From Terriglobia bacterium (GTDB lineage: Bacteria; Acidobacteriota; Terriglobia; Bryobacterales; Bryobacteraceae): a stretch of DNA of 64,000 nt. Made by a program: the position numbers and the translations under genes. A model generated the notes under the pieces. That model ran no database searches, was not told the origin of the DNA, and saw only the letters and a list, made by a program, of their open reading frames with translations. The stretch is from contig JAIQFN010000007.1 of the NCBI GenBank assembly GCA_020073265.1, positions 62,001 through 126,000 on the forward strand, given 5' to 3'. Numbering within the stretch: position 1 is the stretch's first letter; every line of letters starts with the position of its first letter. Shown piece after piece: positions 51,765 through 60,854 of this stretch.

Positions 51765-53144
51765 CTACAAAACCAGCAGGTCCTTCACTACATCGCCGTA
51801 GACGTCGGTCAGGCGAAAATCGCGCCCGGCGTAGCGGTACGTCAATCTCGTATGGTCGATGCCCAGGCTGTAGAGCATGGTGGCGTGGAGATCGTGGATC
51901 GAAACGCGGTTCTCGACAGCCTTGAATCCGAATTCGTCGGTCGCGCCGTAAGCCAGGCCTCCTTTGAAACCACCGCCGGCCACCCACATTGAAAATCCGT
52001 AGGGGTCGTGGTCCCGTCCCGTGCCGCTTTCCGATACCGGCGTGCGGCCGAATTCACCGCCCCAGATGACGATGGTCTCGTCCAGCAGCCCCCGGCGCTT
52101 CAAATCCCGGATGAGCGCGGCCGCGGCCTGGTCCATGTCCGGGCAGCGTTGCTTCAGGCTCTCATTGATGTCTTTGTGATCGTCCCAAACCTGGCCCAGG
52201 CCGTAGTTGATGTGGACGTAGCGAACACCGTGCTCCACCAGCCTGCGCGCCAGCAGGCACCCGTTGGCGAAGGGCGTGTTGCCGTATTCGTTGCGGACCG
52301 ACTCGGACTCTTTGCGGATATCAAAGATGTCGAGCGCCTCAAACTGTATCCGGTAGGCCGCCTCCATGGACTTGATCCGGCCTTCGAGAAACTCATCGGC
52401 GCCGAATGAAGCGCTGAAAGCGCGGTTCAGCGCCTGGATCTCATCCAGTTCGCCGCGCTGCTGCTGCGCGTCGTCCCAGGGATTGCGAAGATCGGGAATC
52501 ATTTTCTCCGGCTCGACCTCGGTGTCGCTGAAGCTGACGCCCTGGTGCTCGGCAGGCAGGAAGCCCGAGCGCGAAAGGGATCCACCGGCGCCGCCGCCCC
52601 CCGGCGTCAGAACGACAAACGCGGGAAGATTTTCGTTCTCTGTTCCCAGACCGTAGGAGACCCAGGCTCCGGTGGAGGGGCGCGTGGCCAGGATGCTGCC
52701 GGTATGAAACAGGCTGCGGGCCGGGGTGTGCGTGGGATTGAAGGTGTACATCGAACGAATGAGGCAGATCTCGTCCATGGTGGCGCCAATTTGGGGAACC
52801 AGCTCGCTGACTTCAATTCCCGCTGCTCCGTATTTCTGAAAGCGGAAGGGCGAAGGCAGCAGACCGGCGGTCTGGCGCTCGGTGCGGAGGTCGACGGAGT
52901 CCGGGCGCTGGCCCTGGTATTTCAGCAACTGCGGCTTCGGATCGAACATGTCGACGTGCGATGGGCCGCCGGGCATGAACAGACAGATTACGTGTTTGGC
53001 TTTGCCGGGCGTGCGGGGGCCGGGGTAGTGCCCGAGCGTCGCCGCACGCGCCTGCTGGTTCGCCAGAATGCCCGTGAGGCCGACCGCGCCTAAACAGCCG
53101 CACAGCGACTGAATGATGGACCGGCGCGAAAGTTTCTCCGTCAT
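51765..53144 (-). CDS. DUF1501 (sulfatase-like) Tat-exported protein
   Basis: A 459-residue DUF1501 protein. N-terminus 'KLSRRSIIQSLCGCLGAVGLTGILA' is a Tat-type signal. The body has 'KHVICLFMPGGPSHVDMFDPKP', 'MYTFNPTHTPARSLFHTGS' and 'IVIWGGEFGRTPVSESGTGRDHDPYGFSMW', all in the alkaline-phosphatase/sulfatase-like fold. It starts in the stop codon of the PSD1-type gene (ATGA), the usual pairing for these two families. The pair is proposed to be cell-surface or periplasmic but has no proven reaction. Confidence 0.9.
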   Translation of the reverse strand: MTEKLSRRSIIQSLCGCLGAVGLTGILANQQARAATLGHYPGPRTPGKAKHVICLFMPGGPSHVDMFDPKPQLLKYQGQRPDSVDLRTERQTAGLLPSPFRFQKYGAAGIEVSELVPQIGATMDEICLIRSMYTFNPTHTPARSLFHTGSILATRPSTGAWVSYGLGTENENLPAFVVLTPGGGGAGGSLSRSGFLPAEHQGVSFSDTEVEPEKMIPDLRNPWDDAQQQRGELDEIQALNRAFSASFGADEFLEGRIKSMEAAYRIQFEALDIFDIRKESESVRNEYGNTPFANGCLLARRLVEHGVRYVHINYGLGQVWDDHKDINESLKQRCPDMDQAAAALIRDLKRRGLLDETIVIWGGEFGRTPVSESGTGRDHDPYGFSMWVAGGGFKGGLAYGATDEFGFKAVENRVSIHDLHATMLYSLGIDHTRLTYRYAGRDFRLTDVYGDVVKDLLVL

Positions 53145-55615
53145 GGCCAGAATATTTCCTCGTTGACTGACAGCAGGATTTGAGCGTACTGGGCGGTGGT
53201 GCCGTTGCTGAGATAGCGAACTCCGCGGTCGAGCTCCGGCTCGGTCGGGTCGCGCGACAAGATCTTTCGGTACAGGATGCGTATCTTCTCCGAGTTGTCC
53301 GATGCGGTTCGAACTGCATCCGCCAGGGCAGCCGCTTGGGTGTGCATGAAAGCGCTGTTCATCACGAAAAGCTGCTGCAGCGAAGTCGTGGTGAGGTCCC
53401 GGTCCGAGCTGGTCTGGGTGGGATCGGGAAAATCGTAAATTCTGAGCAGATCGCTCAGCCGGCCGCGGCTGACCCGGGCGTAGACGGTGCGGCGGGTGTT
53501 CCCGCGAGCATCCACTTCCTGCGAAGGGCCGTACATTTCCTCATTCAGCGTGCCGGCGGCGCGGAGAATGGAATCGCGCCAGGCTTCGATATCCATGCGG
53601 CGCGGATTCATGCGCCAGAGGTAAGTGTTCACCGGGTCGATCTTCGAAGCTTCCGCGCTTGCGTGGCTGGACTGCCGGTAGGCCGCGGAAAGCATGATTT
53701 CCCGGTTCAACCATTTGAGCGACCAGCCGTGGGCGATGAAGCGGGCCGCCAGGTCATCGAGCAAGCCGGGGTTGGCAGGCTTTTCACCCTGCACACCGAA
53801 GTCGCTGGAGGTAGGCACCAGGGCTTTGCCGAAGTGCCAGCCCCACACGCGATTGACGATGACTCGCGAAGCCAGCGCGGCTCCATCGGTGAAGATCCTT
53901 TCGCCTAGGTCCAGCCGTCCGGAGCCATGCTGAAAGGTGCTGTCTCCTTGTGAGAGCACGCTCAGGAAATGGCGCGGCACTAGCTCGCCGGGAGTGCCGA
54001 CGTTGCCGTGCAGCAGCACGGGAAAATCGCGCGCTTCGCCGGGACGGTATTCGATCCAGGTGAAGTGCTCGTCGGAGGCGTTCACGTACTGGGCGGCATC
54101 GTAAACGGCGTTGGCAAACGGCTGCGTAGCCGGGTTTCGATGTGCCGCAGCTGAAGGCGGAGCCGCGGCTGCATTCGCTGGCGGCGCGGCAGGAGCATCC
54201 GGGGCGGCCTTGGGGTAGTATTTTTCCAGGCTCTGGGCGAGCGCGGGATACCGCTGCGCCATGCCATCCATTTCCGACTTCAGCCTTGCAATCTCCGCCT
54301 TCCATTTCTCCACGCGCGGCGCGGCGCCTTCCACCGTGGATGCTTCGTTGGTCAGCAGATCCACCGAATAGTGGAGGTCGAACAATCGGTTTTGGATCCA
54401 GAGATACCGCTGCTCGGTCTTGGGATCGACGTCAAACAGCGGACGTTCAGCGCGCATGGTTGAGGCGAACACACCGACCAGACCGTAGTAGTCCTTGGTA
54501 GGAATGGGATCGAACTTGTGATCGTGGCAGCGCGCGCAGGCCACCGTCATCGCAAGCAAACCGCGAGAGACGGCATCCACGCGCTCGTCCCAATCGTCGG
54601 TCATGAAGCCGCCGATCACCTCGGCCGACAGGCGCTGGTCTTTGTGATAAACGGGAGCCGCGCCTAAGTAGCCGAGCGCGCGAAGATCGGAGCGTGACGC
54701 ACCCGGCATCTGGTCGGCGGCGAGCTGGAGCCTGACGAAGCGGTCATAGGGAACGTCCTTGTTCAGAGCTTCGATGATCCAGTCGCGGTAGCGCCAGGCG
54801 AGAGGATACGGCGGGTTGGTGGCTTCCGAAGTCGGATTATCTTCACCAAACCGCGCGACATCCATCCAGTGCCGGGCCCACTGTTCGCCGTAGTGCGATG
54901 AGGCGAGCAGGCGGTCGATCAATTTCGGCCAGGCATCGGGGGAACGGTCGTTGACGAACGTCTGCACCTCTTCGTAGCTCGGACGGAAACCCAGGAGGTC
55001 AATGAAGGCGCGCGTCACCAGAGTCCGCGGATCAGCCTCGGGAGAAGGCTTGAGACCTTTCTCATCGAGCTTCGAGAGCACGAAAGAGTCAATCTTGGTC
55101 CGGGGCCATGCGGCGTCCTTTGCGGGCGGCGCCGGGATCTCATGCACTGGTTGAAAAGCCCACCATTTCCGGCCTTCCTCAAGGCTCATCCCTTTCAGAG
55201 GAGCGGGGCTGCCGGCGGCCGCGACGTCCTGCCGGGGATCGGGGGCGCCCGCCGCAATCCACTGCTCGAAATCGGCGATCACGCTATCGGGCAGTTTACC
55301 GGAAGGGGGCATCTGCAGCTTCCGGTCGGTATAGCGAAGGGCTTGAAGCAGGAGGCTCTCGGCCGGTTTGCCGGCAACCACCACCGGTCCGTCAGCTCCG
55401 CCCTTGCGCAGGCCGGCGTTCGTATCCAGCACCAGACCACCCATGGGCGCGCTCAGATTCGACGCGTGGCAGGTGTAGCACTTCGCCGCCAGGACCGGCC
55501 GTATCTTCTTTTCGAACAGCTCAACGCCCGGCGACAGGCGTGGGGCTGTCCCCGGCTGCTGGGCACTCGCCGGGACGATTACAGCGGCGGCGAGCAAGAT
55601 GCAAGACTTCAACAT
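53141..55615 (-). CDS. PSD1 protein: cytochrome c (PSCyt1), DUF1549, DUF1553
   Basis: About 824 residues from ATG 55615 (GTG 55633 is an outer alternative). The signal peptide 'MLKSCILLAAAVIVPASAQ' is followed by a planctomycete-type cytochrome c domain ('FEKKIRPVLAAKCYTCHASN' with CxxCH and 'PLSLRKGG'-like text), then DUF1549 ('WPRTKIDSFVLSKLDEKG...WARHWMDVARFGEDN', heme-free 'CARCHDHKFDPIPTKDYYGL') and DUF1553 at the C-terminus ('ASRVIVNRVWGWHFGKALV', 'SAAYRQSS', 'RRMDIEAWRDSIL'). It is coupled to the DUF1501 gene by a four-base overlap. Function unknown. Confidence 0.9.
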   Translation of the reverse strand: MLKSCILLAAAVIVPASAQQPGTAPRLSPGVELFEKKIRPVLAAKCYTCHASNLSAPMGGLVLDTNAGLRKGGADGPVVVAGKPAESLLLQALRYTDRKLQMPPSGKLPDSVIADFEQWIAAGAPDPRQDVAAAGSPAPLKGMSLEEGRKWWAFQPVHEIPAPPAKDAAWPRTKIDSFVLSKLDEKGLKPSPEADPRTLVTRAFIDLLGFRPSYEEVQTFVNDRSPDAWPKLIDRLLASSHYGEQWARHWMDVARFGEDNPTSEATNPPYPLAWRYRDWIIEALNKDVPYDRFVRLQLAADQMPGASRSDLRALGYLGAAPVYHKDQRLSAEVIGGFMTDDWDERVDAVSRGLLAMTVACARCHDHKFDPIPTKDYYGLVGVFASTMRAERPLFDVDPKTEQRYLWIQNRLFDLHYSVDLLTNEASTVEGAAPRVEKWKAEIARLKSEMDGMAQRYPALAQSLEKYYPKAAPDAPAAPPANAAAAPPSAAAHRNPATQPFANAVYDAAQYVNASDEHFTWIEYRPGEARDFPVLLHGNVGTPGELVPRHFLSVLSQGDSTFQHGSGRLDLGERIFTDGAALASRVIVNRVWGWHFGKALVPTSSDFGVQGEKPANPGLLDDLAARFIAHGWSLKWLNREIMLSAAYRQSSHASAEASKIDPVNTYLWRMNPRRMDIEAWRDSILRAAGTLNEEMYGPSQEVDARGNTRRTVYARVSRGRLSDLLRIYDFPDPTQTSSDRDLTTTSLQQLFVMNSAFMHTQAAALADAVRTASDNSEKIRILYRKILSRDPTEPELDRGVRYLSNGTTAQYAQILLSVNEEIFWP

Positions 55616-55773
55616 GAAAGGGCCGCGCAACACTCGCTGTCAGGAGTCTAGCATTTTCTTCAAGGCCAGGAACAAGGCGGCCGGCTGCCGCTAGGGAAGT
55701 CCCGTGTCCGCGAGAAACGGGAGACGAACCCGACCTGGTTCTTTGGTAAGCTGAGCGTTGCAGGGACTGAACG

Positions 55774-56295
55774 ATGCTGTCGGAAGAGGATCTGGAGAAG
55801 CTCAGAGCCAGACTGCGATTCAAAGTCTGTTACGAGGTCGGATTTGCTTGCCCGGATGTTGACGACATCGTGCAGGAGTCCATCGCGCGCTTTCTTTCGG
55901 CCTCCCGGCAAGATAAGGTCAGGAACCGGGACGCGGCCGGCACCTTCCTGCTGGGCGTCTGCCGGAACGTGATCTCGGAATACCGGCGCCGCAGCGCGCG
56001 TGATGGATGCATGCCGGAGGTGGTTCCAGAGCCGGCCGCCAAGGCGCTGCCGGAGACCGATTTGTTTGAGATCCGCCAGGCCATCGCCGCTGGCCTGGAG
56101 CAGCTTCCCGACCGCGACCGCCGGATCCTGCGGGCCTTCTATCTCGAAGAAAAGACAAAAGAACAGATCCTACAGCAGACCGGTCTGACGGACCAGAATT
56201 TCCGGGTGATCCTGTGCCGGGCCAAGGAAAAATTTCGGCGCATTTATGTCGAACAGACGAAACATCGGGCCGCCTTACGTCACTTAGTAATATGA
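55774..56295 (+). CDS. ECF-type RNA polymerase sigma factor
   Basis: A 173-residue sigma-70-family protein. Region 2 is seen in 'FACPDVDDIVQESIARFLSA' and 'AAGTFLLGVCRNVISEYRRR'; region 4 in 'AAGLEQLPDRDRRILRAFYLEEKTKEQILQQTGLTDQNFRVILCRAKEKFRRIY'. No N-terminal region 1. Its stop overlaps the next gene's start as ATGA, so it is co-translated with a zinc-finger/STAS protein likely to control it. ATG 55774 has AGGGA eight bases upstream. Target genes cannot be read. Confidence 0.88.
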   Translation: MLSEEDLEKLRARLRFKVCYEVGFACPDVDDIVQESIARFLSASRQDKVRNRDAAGTFLLGVCRNVISEYRRRSARDGCMPEVVPEPAAKALPETDLFEIRQAIAAGLEQLPDRDRRILRAFYLEEKTKEQILQQTGLTDQNFRVILCRAKEKFRRIYVEQTKHRAALRHLVI

Positions 56296-56816
56296 GCATG
56301 GATTGGCATAGCGATCCAGTTCTCCGGGAAGATCTCATCCGGGACTATGTGCACCGGCGGCTGCCAGATTATCTGGTTGAGCAGTTCGAGGCGCACTATC
56401 TGGATTGCGACGACTGCTTTGAGGAGCTGCGCGCCACCGAATTGCTGATGCTTGGCCTGGGCGAGCCTATCCTCGAGCGCACGCTGGTGAACGATGTCAC
56501 GGTCCTGCGATTCGTGGAAAGCGCGCAACTGCTGGCCTCGTCTCTCGAGTTGACCGAACTGGCCAACGCCATCCGTTTACAAAACGACACCAAGGTCCTG
56601 ATCGATCTCAGCAAGGTGAGCCGCATCGACAGCACCGGTCTGGGCGTGCTCATGAACTGCTATTGCCACGCCGTCAAGAATTCGGGAGTTTTGAAGCTGC
56701 TGAATCCCGACGCGCCTGTCAAAAAGGTCTTGAGCTTGACCAAGGTCGATGGAATACTGCAGAGTTTCGAGGACGAGGCCGCCGCGATCGCCAGTTTCCA
56801 AGGCCTGCCGGCCTAG
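56292..56816 (+). CDS. Zinc-finger (ZAS-like) / STAS fusion regulator
   Basis: A 174-residue protein from ATG 56292, overlapping the sigma factor stop. The outer frame (to 56214) lies in the sigma gene. Residues ~12-50 hold a ZAS-type anti-sigma zinc finger: 'DYVHRRLPDYLVEQFEAHYLDCDDCFEEL' with H35, C39 and C42. Residues ~67-170 are a STAS domain ('VTVLRFVESAQLLASSLELTELANAIRL', 'VLIDLSKVSRIDSTGLGVLM' with D113-S114-T115-G116 at the usual phosphorylation loop). The STAS fold normally belongs to anti-anti-sigma factors. The fusion would combine sigma binding and partner switching in one chain. Its 3' end overlaps the convergent PrsW gene by four bases. Confidence 0.8.
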   Translation: MSMDWHSDPVLREDLIRDYVHRRLPDYLVEQFEAHYLDCDDCFEELRATELLMLGLGEPILERTLVNDVTVLRFVESAQLLASSLELTELANAIRLQNDTKVLIDLSKVSRIDSTGLGVLMNCYCHAVKNSGVLKLLNPDAPVKKVLSLTKVDGILQSFEDEAAAIASFQGLPA

Positions 56817-57871
56817 TGGTCCGTACCCGCCGAGCTCGCTTCCCTGGCCGCCAGGTGTTCGAGTTCCCAGACATCGCGCCGGCTATGCCCGACGAGTGGC
56901 GCCAGAGCCAGTTTGCCTGCGCGCCCGATTTGCGATTCCAGCCAGCGCAGTTCCTTGAGCTGCGAGGGCAGCTCGGGGTCGGGTGGAACCGTGAATCCCA
57001 TTTCACGGCGCAGCAGGTCCCCCTTGGCGCGGGCGCTCAGTTCCAGCGTGAGCTGCAGGTAGGACAGCATGTCGCCCAGGACTTCCGGCGCGAAGGTGTT
57101 CTCCAGCGAATGCAGGTAGCGTCCGGCGTGTGACGAACTGAAAGATCCCGCCGTCATCATCTGGAGCAAATCGATATCCTTGTCCAGCTTGGTTCCCAGC
57201 CATTTTTCCAGCGCTCTTTCGCTGCGCCAGAAGATGAGTGACATTAGCACGGGCAGCATCACCAGCACGACCACCGCGGCGGCCACGGGGCGCCAGAAGG
57301 GCTGGTTGTATAGGCCGTGGATGAAGACCGCGGCGGCAAAGCCCGGCAGAAACATCAGCCACGAGCGCGATGCGCGCATTTCGCTCAAATTCACCGACAC
57401 GATTCCGAAGATGGCCGTCGTGCCGCCGTGCATCATGGCGGTTCCGAGCCCCCGCACGGCGCTGGTCAGCAGCCCGGTCCCGCTCAAGCCCGGAATGTAG
57501 GTTAGATTCTCGATTAGAGCAAAGCCGGCGCCGACCGCAAACCCCGAGATGGCCGCGTCCACCATGAATCCGACGCGATTCCGACGCAGCAGCCACACGA
57601 TGTACAGGCCCTTGGCGAATTCCTCCAGGAACGGCGCACCCGAGCGCGCCCAGATCCCGGGAGAAACCAAACCAGTCTGATAGGCGGCGGTGTTCAAGGC
57701 GTAGCAGGCCAGCGCTACACCGCATCCGACGGCCACGGTGCGGAGCACTCGGCGGAGCGTGAGCAGCTTGTAGGTGTCGATCAACTCGAGCGCGAACAGG
57801 AAGATCAGGACCGGGAGCAGGCTCAGGCCGGCCTCGGCCGCGAGCGATCGGATGGACGGCGAGAACATCAA
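56813..57871 (-). CDS. PrsW-type intramembrane metalloprotease
   Basis: A 352-residue protein with six to eight transmembrane segments. PrsW motifs are present: EExxK in 'PFLEEFAKG' (about residue 82), FxxxE in 'FALIEN', and 'MMHGG' and 'FIHGLYNQ' for the His positions. The last ~130 residues are a cytosolic, charged region. PrsW proteases cleave anti-sigma factors in other bacteria, which is relevant because an ECF sigma and its regulator lie just next to it, convergently. It starts in the stop region of the upstream gluzincin gene (four-base overlap). Confidence 0.85.
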   Translation of the reverse strand: MMFSPSIRSLAAEAGLSLLPVLIFLFALELIDTYKLLTLRRVLRTVAVGCGVALACYALNTAAYQTGLVSPGIWARSGAPFLEEFAKGLYIVWLLRRNRVGFMVDAAISGFAVGAGFALIENLTYIPGLSGTGLLTSAVRGLGTAMMHGGTTAIFGIVSVNLSEMRASRSWLMFLPGFAAAVFIHGLYNQPFWRPVAAAVVVLVMLPVLMSLIFWRSERALEKWLGTKLDKDIDLLQMMTAGSFSSSHAGRYLHSLENTFAPEVLGDMLSYLQLTLELSARAKGDLLRREMGFTVPPDPELPSQLKELRWLESQIGRAGKLALAPLVGHSRRDVWELEHLAAREASSAGTDH

Positions 57872-60798
57872 AGGATGCGAAGCGAGACCATGTATTGAGT
57901 CGAAACGTGGCCGTCGCGCCCGGCCGCCGCGGCGTATCCGCCGGACAGCGTGGTGTTCAGGTATGTGAATAGAACGATCCGGAGATCCAATTGTGTGCCC
58001 AAGTCCGCGTAGTAATTGCGGCTGGATGCGTTCGACAAATCAGTGAACAGGCCGGATGAAAACAGCGTCAAGCGCGCCCAGTTCACGTACAGCCAGGTAG
58101 CCCCCAATTGGCGGAATCTCTTGGGGGGCAGATTGTATTCGCCCAGCAGCTTGCCAAAGCTGCGCGCGCTGATGGCGTCGATGTCCACGCCCGGAAAACT
58201 GTAGTACTCGCGGTAGCGGCTGATCTCTCCGTGATCGACGTAGTTGTTGCCGTAATCGCCGAAGTAAAAGCTGGCGTAGGGGCTGCTGAAATCGCCGAAC
58301 GATTTGCCGGCCGAAGTGCGAATCCAGAACGAGCTGTTGCGCGGCAGCAGAAACCCGCGGTCGTAGTTGGCCCAGACACGGGGAAACGAGCCGCGGCTGT
58401 AGTAGTAGCGCGAGTAAAGGCCCCAGGTTGTGCCGGTCTCGTCGTCCACGGCGCCCTGAGACTTGTCGAGATGGGAGTACTTCAACAGCACATTCCCCTC
58501 CATGAGGTTGGGTGCCAGCGTAGTTACGTTTTGATATTCGGGCAGCCGGTCCAAGCCGGCGTACCCGGCCACGTTCCATTCGAGCGAAAGCGTGCGCGGC
58601 GTATCGAAGAGCAGGAAGCTGGAATGCCCCAGCTTCAAGGATTCACCTTTGCGGCTGACCTTGGTGGGCCCGAACAGATCGTAAAAGTCGGCGTAATTAT
58701 AGTAGCCGCTCAGCTTCCAGTCCCAGAAATGGGCGTCGAAGGAAGCATGCATGCGTTCTTTCGCCGGCAGGCTGGTGTCCGGAGAATAGCTGGCGTCGAC
58801 ATTGACACCGGTGAGCCGCAAGCGATCCGCGAACTCCGCGCGCATTCCCGCGGCGGCGGTATTCTTATAGCCCTGCGCGATGGGATAGGCGGAAATCAAC
58901 TGCACGTTGCGCAATGGATCGTAGCCGCCCGCGCGCGTCACCAGCGCTTCGGAGTTTACGGATGCCGGCGGTGGCAGCTTCCAGGAGCGCAGCACCGGGT
59001 ATTTCTCGAGCGTCGCCTGGCCAAAATACTTGACCGCGCTCACATCCTCCAGCGGCTGCGCCGGCACGCGCGCCGGCACGAATCCTTTGCTGGTGTATTC
59101 GAACGCGATCAGCGAGCCGTCCGCCAGCGGCACGGGCCGGAACAACCCGGTTTCGGCGTTGCTGATCGCGTCCATCTTCTTGGTCTGAAAATCGTAGCGG
59201 AACAAGTTCGACGCGCCGGTGTAGTATGACGATCCGTAAAGATATCGGCCATCCGGAGAGTAGACGAAGTTGCCCGGCGAATTGTAGTCGAAGTCGTAGA
59301 GAACTTCGAACCCAGCGTCCGGCTGCCGCAACTGATCGATGCGAAAGCGGACCAGCTTCTGGCGGCCGCTCACGTCGGTCACCGCGCCGGTCAGGTATTG
59401 GCCGTCCGGCGAGACGTCGATGTCGAAGATGTCGGTACCGTATTCGAAGTTTCGGCGAGTCTTGAAATCTTTGTACGGCGCCGTGATCTCGACCAGACTG
59501 GACAACCCGTTATTGTGACGCACGCCCCATAGCGAGCCGTCGGCGGCATCGAAAGCCAAGTCGCCGGTGCGAACATCCTTGATGAGGCGCCGGGCGTGGC
59601 GGGTTTTCACGTCGTAGACATTCAGGTCGCGCCAATCGTTGTTGTCGCTGGTGTAGTACAGCTTGCGGGCATGCGCATCCCAGGCCAGGGAAGTGACGTA
59701 ATACAGCGCCGGACCCTTGATATCCTTCAGCTCCTCGATGCGTCCGGTATCGACATGGATCGCGGCGACGCTGGCCAGATGCCGGGGATAGCGGATGCCG
59801 GCGTACAGCACCTGATCGCTCGAGTCGTAATAGGCGCGAGACACCGACCCCAGGGGACGTTGTGTGATGCGCCGCGGCCTGGTCACTGGATACTTGCGGA
59901 TCTCGGCCAGGTTCGCTTCCTGAAAGCGCCGCTCGTCGGCGATCCATTTTTCCCAAGCCGTTTCCATGCCCATTCCGTAGACTTGCGAAAAACGCGCCCC
60001 GAAATACCGGCTGGTGTTCTCCCCGCGCGTCACCCATTGCATCAACTTGTCGGGTCCGAAGGCATAGCAGAGCCAGGTCATGAAGCGCGTGCCGTACAGG
60101 TAGGAGTTGGCGCCGGTCTGAAAGTCGGCGGCCGTCCCTTCCGATTCCAGACCGACCACGTGAAAGATGTAGTCGTCGTCCCGGACCAGGGTCCGGAAGA
60201 CCATCTCGTCGTAACCGCCCAGGGCGCGCCCCAGGCCGCCCGACATCCAGGTTTCCATGAACGTCGCGATGCCCTCGTGAAACCAGCGCGTGGCGTAGTG
60301 CCGCGGGCTGGTGAGCGAGCTGTAGAGGACCGAAACCGGCTCTTCGTCGGTAGGCGCCACCTTGCCGAAGAAGAGCGAACGGAACCGCCGGTCGACGCTA
60401 TTGGCCTGGTCGCCCATCACCACGTGGATGGACTCGTGGTTCATGATCCAGGTCATGCGCTCATTGGCGGGCAGCGTCTCGTAGGTATAACTGAACGGCG
60501 CGATGCCGACGTCGATGAAGTTGGATGGCACAGTACCGGCGGCGCCGTGGCCGTAATCGCCGAAGTCCTCGATCAGGACGCTGACTTTTCTGGAGGGCGT
60601 GAAGTGGAACTGGTTGCGCTCGAAATTCAGCGCGTTCTCATAGGCTCGGATCAGGTGCGTGACCAGATATTCATGCTCGGGGCTATAGTAGAGAACCTCG
60701 ATATGTTCGGAGGACTGGATGAAGACCTTCGGCGGCCGCGCCTGCACGGGCGGCGCCAAAAAAAGAAAGAGTCCCGTCAGCCATAACGGGACTCGCAT
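57868..60798 (-). CDS. Exported gluzincin-like peptidase / propeller / beta-barrel protein
   Basis: About 976 residues. ATG 60798 gives a good signal peptide (MRVPLWLTGLFLFLAPPVQA); TTG 60822 is an outer alternative. Residues ~20-300 form a peptidase-MA-like gluzincin: 'MTWIMNHESIHVVMGDQ' carries HExxH and 'WFHEGIATFMETWM' the third Glu. Residues ~330-620 hold TolB/WD-like propeller blades ('VSPDGQYLTGAVTDVSG', 'YSPDGRYLYGSSYY'). The remainder is an amphipathic, aromatic-rich region that looks like an outer-membrane beta-barrel. Four-base overlap with the PrsW gene. Function probably at the outer membrane; substrate unknown. Confidence 0.75.
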   Translation of the reverse strand: MRVPLWLTGLFLFLAPPVQARPPKVFIQSSEHIEVLYYSPEHEYLVTHLIRAYENALNFERNQFHFTPSRKVSVLIEDFGDYGHGAAGTVPSNFIDVGIAPFSYTYETLPANERMTWIMNHESIHVVMGDQANSVDRRFRSLFFGKVAPTDEEPVSVLYSSLTSPRHYATRWFHEGIATFMETWMSGGLGRALGGYDEMVFRTLVRDDDYIFHVVGLESEGTAADFQTGANSYLYGTRFMTWLCYAFGPDKLMQWVTRGENTSRYFGARFSQVYGMGMETAWEKWIADERRFQEANLAEIRKYPVTRPRRITQRPLGSVSRAYYDSSDQVLYAGIRYPRHLASVAAIHVDTGRIEELKDIKGPALYYVTSLAWDAHARKLYYTSDNNDWRDLNVYDVKTRHARRLIKDVRTGDLAFDAADGSLWGVRHNNGLSSLVEITAPYKDFKTRRNFEYGTDIFDIDVSPDGQYLTGAVTDVSGRQKLVRFRIDQLRQPDAGFEVLYDFDYNSPGNFVYSPDGRYLYGSSYYTGASNLFRYDFQTKKMDAISNAETGLFRPVPLADGSLIAFEYTSKGFVPARVPAQPLEDVSAVKYFGQATLEKYPVLRSWKLPPPASVNSEALVTRAGGYDPLRNVQLISAYPIAQGYKNTAAAGMRAEFADRLRLTGVNVDASYSPDTSLPAKERMHASFDAHFWDWKLSGYYNYADFYDLFGPTKVSRKGESLKLGHSSFLLFDTPRTLSLEWNVAGYAGLDRLPEYQNVTTLAPNLMEGNVLLKYSHLDKSQGAVDDETGTTWGLYSRYYYSRGSFPRVWANYDRGFLLPRNSSFWIRTSAGKSFGDFSSPYASFYFGDYGNNYVDHGEISRYREYYSFPGVDIDAISARSFGKLLGEYNLPPKRFRQLGATWLYVNWARLTLFSSGLFTDLSNASSRNYYADLGTQLDLRIVLFTYLNTTLSGGYAAAAGRDGHVSTQYMVSLRIL

Positions 60799-60854
60799 TC
60801 TGGTCGGTTCTGCCTCAGCCAAGTACTTCAGTTTAGCGAAGAGAGCAGGTCTAT

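Noticed and set aside
58108-59229. 373-residue plus-strand frame
   Set aside because: It is antisense to the gluzincin-propeller-barrel gene and has no domain signature.
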